DNA from: Pelagibacteraceae bacterium AG-390-C22
Lineage (GTDB): Bacteria > Pseudomonadota > Alphaproteobacteria > Pelagibacterales > Pelagibacteraceae
Length of the DNA stretch: 64,000 bases
Assembly (NCBI GenBank): GCA_003278125.1
Contig: QCGX01000002.1
Span: forward strand, 62,001 to 126,000
Reading direction: 5' to 3'
The position numbers and the translations under genes are program-made. The notes beneath the pieces were generated by a model. It saw only the letters and a program-made list of their open reading frames with translations, searched no databases and was not told the origin of the DNA. This document shows positions 40,327 to 50,264 of the stretch, piece by piece; the first letter of the stretch is position 1, and each line of letters opens with the position of its first letter.

Positions 40327-40875
40327 CTAATTAAATATCTTTGCACCTTTTGTCATTGCTACCGAACCTGTTCTAGAGGTGCTTATAAGGCCAAATCTTT
40401 TTAAATCAAGAGCTAATTTATCAATCTCAGGTCTAAGAGCAGTAACTTGTATTACAAAAGATTTTTTTGTTTTATCCAAGACCACAGGATTAAATTTTTT
40501 ACACAATTTTTTTATTTTTTCTTGTTTTTTTGAATTTGCTAGCATTTTAAATAACGCTAGTTCTCTAAATAAAATATCTTTTTCACCACGTTTAAAGTCA
40601 GCTACTTTATGAACAGGAACAAGCTTCTTTAATTGTAAGTTTATCTGCTCAATTACTTGTGGTGTTCCCTCTGTTACAATTGTAATTCTTGATATATGTT
40701 TCTTTTTATCAACTTCAGCAACCGCTAGTGACTCAATATTGTAACCCCTTCCAGAAAATAAACCTGCTATTCTTGCAAGTACACCTGCTTCATTATCTAC
40801 CCAGACAACAATTATATGACGTTCAGTTTTACCAATTTTACCCGGAACACTATATGCTGATTTTGATTTTGGCAT
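40327..40875 (-). CDS. ilvH: Acetolactate synthase small (regulatory) subunit
   Basis: This 182-residue subunit has an N-terminal ACT domain (HIIVVWVDNEAGVLARIAGL, then RGYNIESLAVAEVDKKKHIS) and a C-terminal ACT-like part ending GLISTSRTGSVAMTKGAKIF. It gives valine feedback control and raises the activity of IlvB. It overlaps the ilvB stop by 1 bp. Confidence 0.95.
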   Translation of the reverse strand: MPKSKSAYSVPGKIGKTERHIIVVWVDNEAGVLARIAGLFSGRGYNIESLAVAEVDKKKHISRITIVTEGTPQVIEQINLQLKKLVPVHKVADFKRGEKDILFRELALFKMLANSKKQEKIKKLCKKFNPVVLDKTKKSFVIQVTALRPEIDKLALDLKRFGLISTSRTGSVAMTKGAKIFN

Positions 40876-42641
40876 TAAACTAAGATCTTTCCTTCGTCAG
40901 AAATTTCTTCATCTTCTTCAGGGCCTAAAATCATTTGGTTATGAGGTTTTCCTGATGGTATCATTGGGAAACAATTTTCTGATTTATCTACTACACAATC
41001 AAATATTACCGGCTTTTGAACATTAATCATTTCTTTTATCTTTTCATCTAATTCGTCTGGTGTTTTAGCTCTTATACCAACACAGCCATAAGATTCTGCT
41101 AGCTTTACAAAGTCAGGGAGAGCTGCGGTATAGCTTTCAGAGTAGTTTTTTTCATGCAAAAGTTCCTGCCACTGTCTCACCATACCCATATATTCATTAT
41201 TTAAGATAAATATTTTTATTGGTAATCCATACTGAACTGCTGTCGACATCTCTTGCATGGTCATTAAAACTGATGCTTCGCCTGCTATATCAACAACTAA
41301 CTTACCAGGATTTGCTATTTGAACTCCAATCGCTGCTGGAAGCCCATAACCCATTGTACCTAACCCACCAGATGTCATCCATCGATTAGGTTTATTAAAT
41401 TTATAATGCTGCGCTGCCCACATTTGGTGTTGGCCAACTTCAGTGGTAATAAAAGTATCTTGATCTTTTGTTAGTTGATAAAGTCTCTGAACTGCATGCT
41501 GAGGTTTTATTATTTTATTACTATTAATAAAATTTAGAGATTTTTTTTCTCTCCATTTGTCGATCTGTTCCCACCATTTAGATGTTTTTTGTTTATTAGA
41601 GTTTAAAAAGTTTTTATTCTTTTCCTTAAATCTTTTAATTAAACTTTTTAAAAGTTCTGAAACATCGCTTACTACGGCTAAATCAACTTTAATATTTTTT
41701 CCTATTGAGGAAGGATCTATATCGACATGTATCTTTTTAGACTTAGGTGAAAACTCATCGACCTTTCCCGTAATCCTATCATCAAATCTTGCTCCAATAT
41801 TTATCATCAAATCACAATCATGCATTGCATTGTTTGCTTCAAAAGTTCCGTGCATTCCCAACATTCCTAAAAATTGAGGATCATCTCCAGGATATGATCC
41901 TAGTCCTTGTAAGGTCGAAGTAATAGGAAAACCTGTTAAAGATACTAACTCTCTTAAATATTTACTAGCATCAGGACCAGAGTTTATAACGCCTCCTCCA
42001 GTGTAAAAAATTGGTTTAGATGATTTTTTCATTAGGTCAATAAATTTATCTAACTCTTTATTAGATAACTTGTGCGTAGCTTTGCCATTAAGTTTTTTCT
42101 TTAAGCTATTTTTTATAAATTTATATTTACCTTTTTTAAATTGTATATCTTTAGGAATATCAACTAAAACCGGACCGGGTCTTCCTGTAGTAGCAACTTC
42201 AAAAGCTAAATGTAAAACTCTTGAAAGATCATTTGCATCTTTTACTAACCAATTGTGTTTTGTACATGGTCGAGTAATACCTGTTGTATCACATTCTTGA
42301 AACGCATCCGTTCCAATTAAATGAGTTGGAACTTGTCCTGAAATACAAACTAACGGAACTGAATCCATGTAAGCATCCGTTAAAGCAGTCACTGCATTCG
42401 TTGCACCAGGACCAGAAGTAACAAGCAACACTCCGGGTTTACCGCTAGATCTAGCGTAACCTTCTGCTGCATGACCAGCTCCTTGTTCGTGTCGAGCCAA
42501 AATATGCTTAATAGATTTATGATTTTTTAATTCATCATAAATAGGTAGAACAGCGCCACCAGGATAACCAAAAATATATTCCACTTTTTGATCCTCCAAC
42601 GCTTTAAAAACTATTTCTGCACCACTAATTAATTTAGGCAT
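40875..42641 (-). CDS. ilvB: Acetolactate synthase large subunit
   Basis: This 588-residue ThDP enzyme joins two pyruvates, or pyruvate and 2-oxobutyrate. Landmarks are GYPGGAVLPIYDEL near 26, the catalytic glutamate in RHEQGAGHAAEGYARSSG near 51 and the ThDP/Mg region IAGEASVLMTMQEMSTAVQY near 455, followed by NNEYMGMVRQWQ. It is the first gene of the ilv-leu group, 37 bp after the miaA start region on the same strand. Confidence 0.96.
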   Translation of the reverse strand: MPKLISGAEIVFKALEDQKVEYIFGYPGGAVLPIYDELKNHKSIKHILARHEQGAGHAAEGYARSSGKPGVLLVTSGPGATNAVTALTDAYMDSVPLVCISGQVPTHLIGTDAFQECDTTGITRPCTKHNWLVKDANDLSRVLHLAFEVATTGRPGPVLVDIPKDIQFKKGKYKFIKNSLKKKLNGKATHKLSNKELDKFIDLMKKSSKPIFYTGGGVINSGPDASKYLRELVSLTGFPITSTLQGLGSYPGDDPQFLGMLGMHGTFEANNAMHDCDLMINIGARFDDRITGKVDEFSPKSKKIHVDIDPSSIGKNIKVDLAVVSDVSELLKSLIKRFKEKNKNFLNSNKQKTSKWWEQIDKWREKKSLNFINSNKIIKPQHAVQRLYQLTKDQDTFITTEVGQHQMWAAQHYKFNKPNRWMTSGGLGTMGYGLPAAIGVQIANPGKLVVDIAGEASVLMTMQEMSTAVQYGLPIKIFILNNEYMGMVRQWQELLHEKNYSESYTAALPDFVKLAESYGCVGIRAKTPDELDEKIKEMINVQKPVIFDCVVDKSENCFPMIPSGKPHNQMILGPEEDEEISDEGKILV

Positions 42642-42678
42642 AGATACAATCTAGCCTAGAAATGCCTCCCGTCAAGTT

Positions 42679-43596
42679 TTAGCTGATGACTTTTAAAGTT
42701 TTTTTTAAAAGTATAGAAAAATCTTTAGAATAAAGCTTGTTCCAGTTCTTCATGTGGCCTCTGGCCCAAGTATTTTGTCTCTTAGCATATTGTCTTGTTT
42801 TGATATTTATAAGTTCTTTACATTGATCCATTGAAATCAATCCTTTTAAAAAAGCGTTTATCTCTTGAACCCCAATTAATTTATTGGCTGAAAGAACTTT
42901 ATTTATTCTAAGTGAATTAAATTTTTTTACTTCTTCTATGCACTTATTTTTAAACATTAATTCTGTTCTTTTAGAAATTTTTTTTAACAATTCTTCTCTT
43001 GGGATATCAATAAAGATTTTCTTAATTTCATAGTTAATGAAATCTGATTTAGTATTTATAGTCCAATCAAATAATGATTTTTTAGTTTTTAATATTACCT
43101 CATAAGCTCTTTGAGCTCTCTGAGAGTCAGTGGGTAAAATTCTATTTTTAACTTTTGGATCAATATCCAAAAGTTTTTTGTAAAATTTTTTATATCCTAA
43201 TTTTTTAAAAAGAGTCCTTACAATGGATCTAGTTTTTATATCTATGTTAGGTATTTTGCTTATACCCTTGGTAATAGTATTAAAATATAGACCAGTGCCG
43301 CCAACTATTATTGGAGTCTTTTTAGTTTTGAGGCATTGATTTATTTTACTTTTAGCTGCCTTTAACCAATCTCCTGCTGAAAAATACTTTTTTACCGAAA
43401 TGACTCCATACAAATGGTGTTTGACCTTTTTAGTTTCTTTATTAATAGGTCTAGATGATAAAATTTCAAATTCTTTATAAATCTGCATGCTATCCGCATT
43501 AATGATTTCACCATTTAACTTTTTAGCTAATTGTATTGCTAGTCCAGATTTTCCTGATGCTGTAGGCCCTGCTAAGAGAATTATTTTTTTAGACAA
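42679..43596 (-). CDS. miaA: tRNA dimethylallyltransferase MiaA
   Basis: This 305-residue enzyme adds dimethylallyl to A37 of tRNAs reading UNN codons. Its P-loop is LLAGPTASGKSGLAIQLAKK at residue 6, followed by IINADSMQIYKEF near 33 and GGTGLYFNTITKG near 100. The C-terminal region has RQYAKRQNTW, the conserved tRNA-binding stretch. It begins 1 bp after the degP stop. Confidence 0.95.
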   Translation of the reverse strand: MSKKIILLAGPTASGKSGLAIQLAKKLNGEIINADSMQIYKEFEILSSRPINKETKKVKHHLYGVISVKKYFSAGDWLKAAKSKINQCLKTKKTPIIVGGTGLYFNTITKGISKIPNIDIKTRSIVRTLFKKLGYKKFYKKLLDIDPKVKNRILPTDSQRAQRAYEVILKTKKSLFDWTINTKSDFINYEIKKIFIDIPREELLKKISKRTELMFKNKCIEEVKKFNSLRINKVLSANKLIGVQEINAFLKGLISMDQCKELINIKTRQYAKRQNTWARGHMKNWNKLYSKDFSILLKKTLKVIS

Positions 43597-43597
43597 A

Positions 43598-45007
43598 TTA
43601 ATTTAATTTAACACCAAGATATCTACTTTGATTATTTTTATCGATTACAGAGAGTAATAAATTTTTATCACCTCTTTTTTTAACTTGATTCACTGCATTA
43701 TTTAAATCAGAGGATTTTGTAATTTTTGTTTTTTGAGCTTCAATTATAATGTCATTTACATTTAATAATCCTTTTAAAGGACTTATGTTAGAGATTTCCA
43801 TAATAACTACTCCTTTGGTATTTTTATTTAATTTTCTTGAAGATATATCTTCCTCATTTAAATCTCTAACTGTAATTTTTAAATTTTCAATTTCTACTTC
43901 TTTAGTTTTTTTAATTTTAGGACTTTTTGATTTAAACTCTTGAGAAGATTCTAGTCTTCCTAATATTAATTTTTTAGTAATTAATTTTTTATTCCTCCAG
44001 ATTTTAAGTTGAACATTCTTCCCAACTTCTGTTCCGGCTACAACTTTTGGCAAAGTTCTCATAACATCTATTTTTTTTCCATCAAATTCTAAGATGATAT
44101 CACCTGCTTTGATTCCAGCCTTGTCAGCAGGACTTTTTTCTCCAACACTAGCGACTAAAGCACCTTCTGTTTTTTTAAGTTTGACAGCTTCAGCAATTTC
44201 TTTTGTTACTTCTTGAATACGAACTCCAAGCCAGCCTCTTCTTGTTTCTCCAAAATTAATTAATTGATCAATTACATTTGAAGCTGCATTAGCTGGTATT
44301 GCAAAACCAATTCCTATTGATCCTGCTTGACCTGGCGCAATGATGGCTGTGTTGATTCCAACAACCTCACCTTTTAAATTAAATAACGGTCCTCCAGAAT
44401 TTCCCTGATTAATTGAAGCATCTGTTTGAATAAAATCATCGTAACGAGTTAAATTAATATCTCTATTTCTAGCAGAAATAATTCCTGAGGTTACTGTTCC
44501 ACCTAATCCAAAAGGATTACCAATAGCTACTACCCAATCTCCAACTCTTGCTTTATCTGAGTCTCCAAAGTTTACAGGTTTAAATTTGTCTGTTGTTTCC
44601 ATTTTTAAGACTGCTATATCCATATAAGGATCAGCGCCAATAACTTTTGCTTTGTATTCTTTCGTGTCCACTCTCACTAAAATATCATCTGCATTTGCAA
44701 TGACATGATTGTTAGTGATAACTGTTCCATTCTCTTTAATAATAAATCCTGATCCTAAAGATGATGCTTTTCTTTCTGTTGGTCTTTGAAATTCTTTAAA
44801 CATTTCTTCAAATGGAGAACCCGGGGGAAATTGAAATGGAAACTGGTTTGAAGATGTTCTTACTGTCTGAGTTGTTGAAATATTAACAACAGAAGGCATA
44901 AGTTTTTCTGCTAAGTCAGCAAATGATTCTGGAACAGCCTTAACATTGGTAAAAGAGCTAAAATTAAAAATAAATAAAATTAAAAATATTTTTTTAAAGG
45001 ATTTCAT
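43598..45007 (-). CDS. degP: DegP/DegQ-type periplasmic serine protease
   Basis: This 469-residue protein has a signal peptide and a trypsin-like domain with the triad histidine in VITNNHVIANADDIL near 107, aspartate in PYMDIAVLKMET near 137 and serine in ASINQGNSGGPLFNLKG near 212. Two PDZ domains follow (RGWLGVRIQEVTKE near 255 and a weaker one near 375). It degrades or refolds damaged envelope proteins. hflKC and this gene form a quality-control block. Confidence 0.93.
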   Translation of the reverse strand: MKSFKKIFLILFIFNFSSFTNVKAVPESFADLAEKLMPSVVNISTTQTVRTSSNQFPFQFPPGSPFEEMFKEFQRPTERKASSLGSGFIIKENGTVITNNHVIANADDILVRVDTKEYKAKVIGADPYMDIAVLKMETTDKFKPVNFGDSDKARVGDWVVAIGNPFGLGGTVTSGIISARNRDINLTRYDDFIQTDASINQGNSGGPLFNLKGEVVGINTAIIAPGQAGSIGIGFAIPANAASNVIDQLINFGETRRGWLGVRIQEVTKEIAEAVKLKKTEGALVASVGEKSPADKAGIKAGDIILEFDGKKIDVMRTLPKVVAGTEVGKNVQLKIWRNKKLITKKLILGRLESSQEFKSKSPKIKKTKEVEIENLKITVRDLNEEDISSRKLNKNTKGVVIMEISNISPLKGLLNVNDIIIEAQKTKITKSSDLNNAVNQVKKRGDKNLLLSVIDKNNQSRYLGVKLN

Positions 45008-45193
45008 TTAATTTTTTATATACCAAATTATTAAAAAACCTATAATCAAAAAAAAAACGCCAAAAGTCCTTAGCTTACTTTCTGGTGTGTTTTTGATTAG
45101 TTCTAACATACTTTTGATTCTTGACGGGAAAATGGCAATTAGTAAACCTTCTATAAAAAAGATTAATCCTATAGCAGTAATAAGATCTTTCAC
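45008..45193 (-). CDS. DUF2065 small membrane protein
   Basis: A 61-residue protein with two hydrophobic segments (residues 3-22 and 42-58) separated by PSRIKSMLELIKNTPESKLRTFG. This layout matches my recollection of DUF2065 proteins, which often lie near hflKC. It is contiguous with degP and 12 bp after hflC. Function is unknown. Confidence 0.8.
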   Translation of the reverse strand: MKDLITAIGLIFFIEGLLIAIFPSRIKSMLELIKNTPESKLRTFGVFFLIIGFLIIWYIKN

Positions 45194-45205
45194 GATTGAA
45201 TTAAG

Positions 45206-46075
45206 CTATCTTTTTTTGATAGCAGTTCCAGCAGATTTTCCAAAAAATTTGAAGAATTCACTGTCAGGAGATAAGACTAAAGAAGTTTCTCCACCTATTA
45301 GGGCTTTTTCATAAGCCTGCATTGCTCGGTAGAAAGCAAAAAATTGAGGGTCTCTTCCAAAAGCATTAGCAAATATATTATTTCTTTTTCCGTCTCCCTC
45401 ACCCTTCATGATTTCTGATTTTTTGTTTGCGTTAGCTAAAATTACAGTCACGTCTTTGTCTGCAGTAGATCGTATTTTTTGTGCAATCTCAGCTCCTTGT
45501 GCTCTGAATTCTTTTGCTTCTCTTTGTCTTTCAGTTTGCATTCTTGAATAGATAGCTTCACTGTTAGCTGGAGGTAAATCAGCTCTTTTAATTCTTACAT
45601 CTACAATCTGAATACCAAAATTTTCTGCCTCAGTATTTACATCGTTTTGAATGATTGACATTTGTTTTGCTCTATCAGTTGACAATAATGTTGCTAGTTC
45701 TTGTTTTCCTAATACACCTCTAATTCTAGAATTTATAATTGTTGAAAGTCTAGATCTTGCAACTCTTTCATTCCCAACTGAGATATAAAATTTTAAAGGG
45801 TCTACAATCTTAAATCTTGCTATCGCATCTACGATTAATCTTTTTTGGTCTGCAGCTATCACTTCCTCTGGAGCGCTATCTAAATTTAAAATTCTTTTAT
45901 CTAGATAAACCACGTTTTGAATAAAAGGTAATTTAAAGTTTAAGCCAGCTTTGGTTATAATCTTTTTAGGATCTCCAAATTGAAGTACTATGGCTTGGCT
46001 GATCTCTTGTACAATAAATACAGATTGAAATATAACAACACCAATTACAATAATTATAGGAACGATAATTCTCAT
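45206..46075 (-). CDS. hflC: HflC, band 7 (SPFH) membrane protein
   Basis: A 289-residue SPFH protein with an N-terminal membrane anchor (IIVPIIIVIGVVIFQSVF) and the prohibitin-like domain from EISQAIVLQFGDPKK. The coiled-coil region near 180-235 is rich in RMQTERQREAKEFRAQG. With HflK it forms a large periplasm-facing ring that modulates the FtsH protease. It overlaps the hflK stop by 1 bp. Confidence 0.94.
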   Translation of the reverse strand: MRIIVPIIIVIGVVIFQSVFIVQEISQAIVLQFGDPKKIITKAGLNFKLPFIQNVVYLDKRILNLDSAPEEVIAADQKRLIVDAIARFKIVDPLKFYISVGNERVARSRLSTIINSRIRGVLGKQELATLLSTDRAKQMSIIQNDVNTEAENFGIQIVDVRIKRADLPPANSEAIYSRMQTERQREAKEFRAQGAEIAQKIRSTADKDVTVILANANKKSEIMKGEGDGKRNNIFANAFGRDPQFFAFYRAMQAYEKALIGGETSLVLSPDSEFFKFFGKSAGTAIKKR

Positions 46076-47181
46076 TAGTTTTGAGCTCCTGATTTTTTTA
46101 ACTCTGGTAAAGGTAAGTAAGGTACTACTCCTGAACCTGAATTTTTATCTATGATTACTTTATCAATGTCTGCTAAAACTTTTTCCATTGTCTCTAAATA
46201 CATTCTTTCTTGTGTTACTTGTTTTGCATTTTTGTATTCATTATAAATTGCTAAAAATCTACTTGCTTCACCTTCAGCTTTTGCTACCACTTCTTTCTTA
46301 TACGCTTCAGCTTGTTGTAATACTTGTTCTGCTTCTCCTCGAGCCCTTGGAATTACATCGTTGGCATAAGCTTCGGCTTCATTTTTTGATCTTTCTCTGT
46401 CTGCTCTTGCAGCTTGCACATCTCTAAAAGCATCAATAACTTGTGCGGGAGGGTCAGCTTGTTGTGTTTGAACTTGTGTGATTTGAATTCCAGAACCATA
46501 TTCATCTAAAATTTGTTGAGTAATTTCTTGAACTTCTATTTCAATGTTTGATCTTCCTTCGGTTAAAATTGTTTGAATTTCATTTTTGGCTATCACTTCT
46601 CTCATAGCAGTTTCTGAAGTAGCTTTTACTGTTTCGACTGGGCTTTGAATATTAAATAAAAACTTTTGTGCGTCTTTGATTACCCAAAATACAGAATAGT
46701 TTATATCAACGATATTTTCATCTCCTGTTAACATAAGACTCTCTTCAGGAACATTTCCTACACCAGTTGATCTGCCGCTATCACTTGCTGGTCTAAAACC
46801 AACATCAACTCTATTAACTTTTGTAACTTTAGGAGTTAAAACACGTTCAAAAGGTAAAGGCAGATGGTAATGTAAACCTGGTTGAGTTGTATGTACATAT
46901 TTTCCAAATCTTAAAACTACACCCTGTTCATCTGGTAAAACTCTGTAAAGACCACTTGCAACATAAAGTAACGCTAGAATTATTAAACCTAAAATAAAAG
47001 GTCTAGATCCGCCAGATTTTCCTCCAGAAAATTTATTAATAGTTTTTTGAAAATTTTTTATAATATCGTCTAAGCTCGGAGGTTCTCTTCTGGTACCTGA
47101 CCCATTTCCGCTAGGTCCCCCTCCGCCAGGAGGTGTCCCCCATGGAGACTGATTATTCAAGATTTTGTCTTTAAAACTCAT
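46075..47181 (-). CDS. hflK: HflK, band 7 (SPFH) membrane protein
   Basis: A 368-residue partner of HflC. The N-terminal 50 residues are Gly/Pro-rich (WGTPPGGGGPSGNGSG), typical for HflK, then a membrane helix near 62-82 and the SPFH domain starting VLPDEQGVVLRFGKYV. A coiled-coil stretch covers roughly 240-320. It begins a long minus-strand run extending to the bactofilin gene, with 54 bp between it and the divergent Mrp gene. Confidence 0.94.
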   Translation of the reverse strand: MSFKDKILNNQSPWGTPPGGGGPSGNGSGTRREPPSLDDIIKNFQKTINKFSGGKSGGSRPFILGLIILALLYVASGLYRVLPDEQGVVLRFGKYVHTTQPGLHYHLPLPFERVLTPKVTKVNRVDVGFRPASDSGRSTGVGNVPEESLMLTGDENIVDINYSVFWVIKDAQKFLFNIQSPVETVKATSETAMREVIAKNEIQTILTEGRSNIEIEVQEITQQILDEYGSGIQITQVQTQQADPPAQVIDAFRDVQAARADRERSKNEAEAYANDVIPRARGEAEQVLQQAEAYKKEVVAKAEGEASRFLAIYNEYKNAKQVTQERMYLETMEKVLADIDKVIIDKNSGSGVVPYLPLPELKKSGAQN

Positions 47182-47235
47182 GACACTTTATATAGTGACT
47201 TTTTATGCAAAAACAAGTTAAGAAGGAGCGGTATT

Positions 47236-48063
47236 ATGACCGAAAAAAAAGAAGAAATAGACCGAGCAACGAAAGAAAAGCTAAAGCCGAAGCAATTCGT
47301 TAAAAATCCCATTAATGGAACAAAATTTACTTTGTTAATTTCAAGTGCAAAAGGTGGAGTTGGCAAATCTACAGTTGCAGTAAACTTAGCTTTCGCTTTG
47401 CAGAATCTAGGATTAAAAATTGGTATATTGGATGCAGATGTTTATGGGCCTTCTCTTCCAAAATTAATTAGTTTGAATGAAAAACCTAAGAGTGAAGATG
47501 GTAAAGCTTTAATTCCTCTTGAGAAGTATAAAGCCCAATGTATGTCCATGGGTTTTTTAGTTGAAGAGCAGACTCCAATGATATGGCGTGGGCCTATGGT
47601 TATTAGTGCTCTTAAAACTATGACTCAAAAAGTTTTATGGAAAGATTTAGATATTATCGTAATTGATATGCCTCCAGGCACGGGTGATACTCAGCTAACT
47701 TTTGCTCAAGAAGTAAAGGTTGATGGTGCTATTATAGTTTCAACTCCTCAAGACTTAGCATTGCTAGATGTAAAAAGAGGAATACAGATGTTTAATAAAA
47801 CTGGAGTAAAAACATTAGGTCTTATAGATAACATGAGTTTTTTTAAAGGCGATGACGGTAAGGAATATAAAATTTTTGGAGAGAGCGGCGTCGAAAAAAC
47901 TGCAAAAGAATTTAATAAAGATTTTTTAGGTAGTATTCCTTTAAGTCAGGACTTAAGAAATTCTGCTGACAATGGTAATCCATTAACTCATGCTGTACCA
48001 AATCATGAGGTGTCTGTAATATTTAAAAGTATAGCAAAAAAAATTAAAGACTCTTATCTATAA
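47236..48063 (+). CDS. Mrp/ApbC-type P-loop ATPase lacking the usual CxxC
   Basis: A 275-residue protein with the deviant Walker A SSAKGGVGKSTVAVNLAFAL near residue 37, the switch IGILDADVYGPSLPKLI and Walker B-like IIVIDMPPGTGDTQLTFAQE near residue 137. Family members bind a bridging Fe-S cluster through a CxxC between DNMS and IFG. Here that region reads NMSFFKGDDGKEYKIFGESG and has no cysteine. There is also no N-terminal MIP18-like domain. An Fe-S carrier role is therefore doubtful. It overlaps the convergent gene by 20 bp. Confidence 0.88.
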   Translation: MTEKKEEIDRATKEKLKPKQFVKNPINGTKFTLLISSAKGGVGKSTVAVNLAFALQNLGLKIGILDADVYGPSLPKLISLNEKPKSEDGKALIPLEKYKAQCMSMGFLVEEQTPMIWRGPMVISALKTMTQKVLWKDLDIIVIDMPPGTGDTQLTFAQEVKVDGAIIVSTPQDLALLDVKRGIQMFNKTGVKTLGLIDNMSFFKGDDGKEYKIFGESGVEKTAKEFNKDFLGSIPLSQDLRNSADNGNPLTHAVPNHEVSVIFKSIAKKIKDSYL

Positions 48064-49162
48064 TAATTTTTTTAAGATCCGACGGATTTAGTTCTATAGG
48101 ATTATTTGAAAGTCTAAGCATGTTCACGCCTGAAATAATTTTCGAATAATCATTTTTAATATCAATACCTAAATTTTTAAAATTATTTTCTAACTTTGCT
48201 TTACTTTTTAAATTATCTAAAAACTTATCAAAATCGTTAATGTTATTTAGTTTTGCTACATCAAATATTATTTTAAATCTTTCCTTTAAATCAAAATTAC
48301 AATTTGCATCTTTCATATTTGCATAATTAAATTTCAAAAATTTATTTAGAGTAAGGGAAACTGCATGACCGTGGCTTACACCATACATTGAGGTAAAAGG
48401 ATAAGAAACTGCATGTGGCGCAGTTGTTTTTGAAATACTAATTGCCTCTCCCGCTAAATTTGCTGCAAAACACATTGCTGAAGTATTTTCAATATTTGGA
48501 TTATTTAAATAATTTAAATAGTTCTTAAAAGAAATCTCAAGCGATTGTTTGGCAAAGCTTACACTTTTATCATTAGATTTTTTTGAAATTAATGACTCTA
48601 TAGCTTGTGCTATCGCATCAAATCCAGCAGAAGATTTTATTTTATTTGATCCTGTTATAACTAATTCCGGTATTAAGAAAAAAAAGTCAGGTCTCAAAAA
48701 TTTTCCCTCAACTGAATATTTTATTTTATCAATATATATAACTGCATTAGAGGTAACTTCAGCACCAGAGCCAGCAGTAGTCGGAATTACAGCTAATTTA
48801 GTAAATTTTTTTTTAATCTCATAATTAGAATTTAAAATTTCATTTTTTAGGTTTTTGCTTTTAGTTAAAACATTTGCTGTTTTAGCATAATCAATAACTG
48901 ATCCACCTCCCACAGCTAAAATTAAATCTGGAGAAAAGTCTTTTAAGATTTCTATAATTTGATCTAATTCATTTAACTCAGGATATGAAAATTTTTTCTT
49001 AAATATTTTTAATTCTTTTTTTTTTAATAAATCTTTCAATATTTTACTTGCGCCTGATGCTTCAAATGAATTTTTTCCGCATACCAACAAGATTTTTTGA
49101 AAATTTTTTTCTTTTAGCAAAACTTTAAGTTCATTTACAGATGAGAAGGAAATATTAGACAT
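48044..49162 (-). CDS. Iron-type alcohol dehydrogenase, probable phosphonoacetaldehyde reductase
   Basis: A 372-residue Fe-ADH-family protein with ILAVGGGSVIDYAKTANVL near residue 87 and the metal site TTAPHAVSYPFTSMYGVSHGHA near 240. In the DAIAQAIESL segment the residue before AIES is Gln. The gene is contiguous with phosphonopyruvate decarboxylase and PEP mutase genes. Phosphonate clusters often have such a dehydrogenase that turns phosphonoacetaldehyde into 2-hydroxyethylphosphonate (PhpC-type). That assignment is context-led. Confidence 0.75.
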   Translation of the reverse strand: MSNISFSSVNELKVLLKEKNFQKILLVCGKNSFEASGASKILKDLLKKKELKIFKKKFSYPELNELDQIIEILKDFSPDLILAVGGGSVIDYAKTANVLTKSKNLKNEILNSNYEIKKKFTKLAVIPTTAGSGAEVTSNAVIYIDKIKYSVEGKFLRPDFFFLIPELVITGSNKIKSSAGFDAIAQAIESLISKKSNDKSVSFAKQSLEISFKNYLNYLNNPNIENTSAMCFAANLAGEAISISKTTAPHAVSYPFTSMYGVSHGHAVSLTLNKFLKFNYANMKDANCNFDLKERFKIIFDVAKLNNINDFDKFLDNLKSKAKLENNFKNLGIDIKNDYSKIISGVNMLRLSNNPIELNPSDLKKIIIDKSL

Positions 49163-50262
49163 TAATTGATCATAAATTTTTCTTTAATCTTAATTAAATT
49201 TTTTGGCCTGGATAGATTTTTTAAAGATCCATTTCTAATTTTTACTTCTAAAAGGCTTGGTCCTTTTGACTTAATAAATTTTTTAATGTTTCCTTGTATC
49301 CCAATTAAATTAGTAATTTGAAAGTACTTTTTGTAACCAACGCTATAACTTAGTTGTCTAAAATTTATACCCTTGGCATTAGTTGATTGCCCACCTACAG
49401 ACTCATGAGAATTATTATTTAAAATAATATGCTTAAAATTATTATTCTTTAAATAACCTGAAGTTCTTAATGAACCAAGATGCATTAATATGGACCCGTC
49501 GCCATCTAAACAAAATACTTGTTTTTTTGAATTTAAAGCATAGCCAACAGCAACACTTGATGCATGTCCCATGCCACCCACCATATAAAAGTCTTTTCCT
49601 TTATTTAAATTAAATTTTTTTCTTAGTTCCATTAATTCTCTAGATGTATAGCCAGTCGTGGATATAACTTTGCTTTTATTTGGTATTAAGCTTATGAAAT
49701 TTTTTATAAAATCAGATCTAAATAAATTTCCGTTTGTTTTTTCTTTATTCTTTTTAAATATCTCAAGAGTATCTTTTTCAATCAAACAAGCAACTATAGA
49801 TTTATTTTTTTTAGATTTAAGAATTAGTTTTTTAATTTTTTTTAAATCTTTTTCATTTCTCAATATGCAATAATCTATCTTTAAAAGTTTTAGAAGATTT
49901 AAAGTAATTTTACCTTTAGCTTTATGTTGAGGTTCATCTGGTTTTTTCGGTGAACCTCTCCAACCAATAATTAAAAATAGTGGTATTGAGTAAACATCTT
50001 TACTGGCAATTGATATCAAAGGATTAATAGCATTGCTTAAACCTGAGTTTTGTAAGTAAATACATGGAACCTTTTTGGTTGATAAATAATTGCCAATGCC
50101 CATTGAAATAGCTGCTCCCTCGTTTGTTGCAATTACATGATTTTTATGGGGATATTTCTCAAGATAATTGGATATACCTTTTAATATACTATCAGGAACG
50201 CCAGTAAAAAAATTTATTTTATTTCTTTCTAAAACCTTAATTAAATTTTTTACTTGTATCAT
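49162..50262 (-). CDS. ppd: Phosphonopyruvate decarboxylase
   Basis: A 366-residue ThDP enzyme with an N-terminal pyrimidine domain including VIATNEGAAISMGIGNYLS near residue 43. The pyrophosphate domain has FCLDGDGSILMHLGSLRTSG near 248 and ILNNNSHESVGGQSTN near 280. The SHESVGGQ motif is characteristic of the family. It makes phosphonoacetaldehyde and CO2, pulling the unfavourable PEP mutase step forward. It lies 2 bp from the mutase gene and overlaps the dehydrogenase by 1 bp. Confidence 0.9.
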   Translation of the reverse strand: MIQVKNLIKVLERNKINFFTGVPDSILKGISNYLEKYPHKNHVIATNEGAAISMGIGNYLSTKKVPCIYLQNSGLSNAINPLISIASKDVYSIPLFLIIGWRGSPKKPDEPQHKAKGKITLNLLKLLKIDYCILRNEKDLKKIKKLILKSKKNKSIVACLIEKDTLEIFKKNKEKTNGNLFRSDFIKNFISLIPNKSKVISTTGYTSRELMELRKKFNLNKGKDFYMVGGMGHASSVAVGYALNSKKQVFCLDGDGSILMHLGSLRTSGYLKNNNFKHIILNNNSHESVGGQSTNAKGINFRQLSYSVGYKKYFQITNLIGIQGNIKKFIKSKGPSLLEVKIRNGSLKNLSRPKNLIKIKEKFMIN

Positions 50263-50264
50263 TT

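Noticed and set aside
46188-46427. An 79-residue leucine-rich plus-strand frame opposite hflK
   Set aside because: It is an antisense shadow of HflK, whose SPFH domain is well supported.
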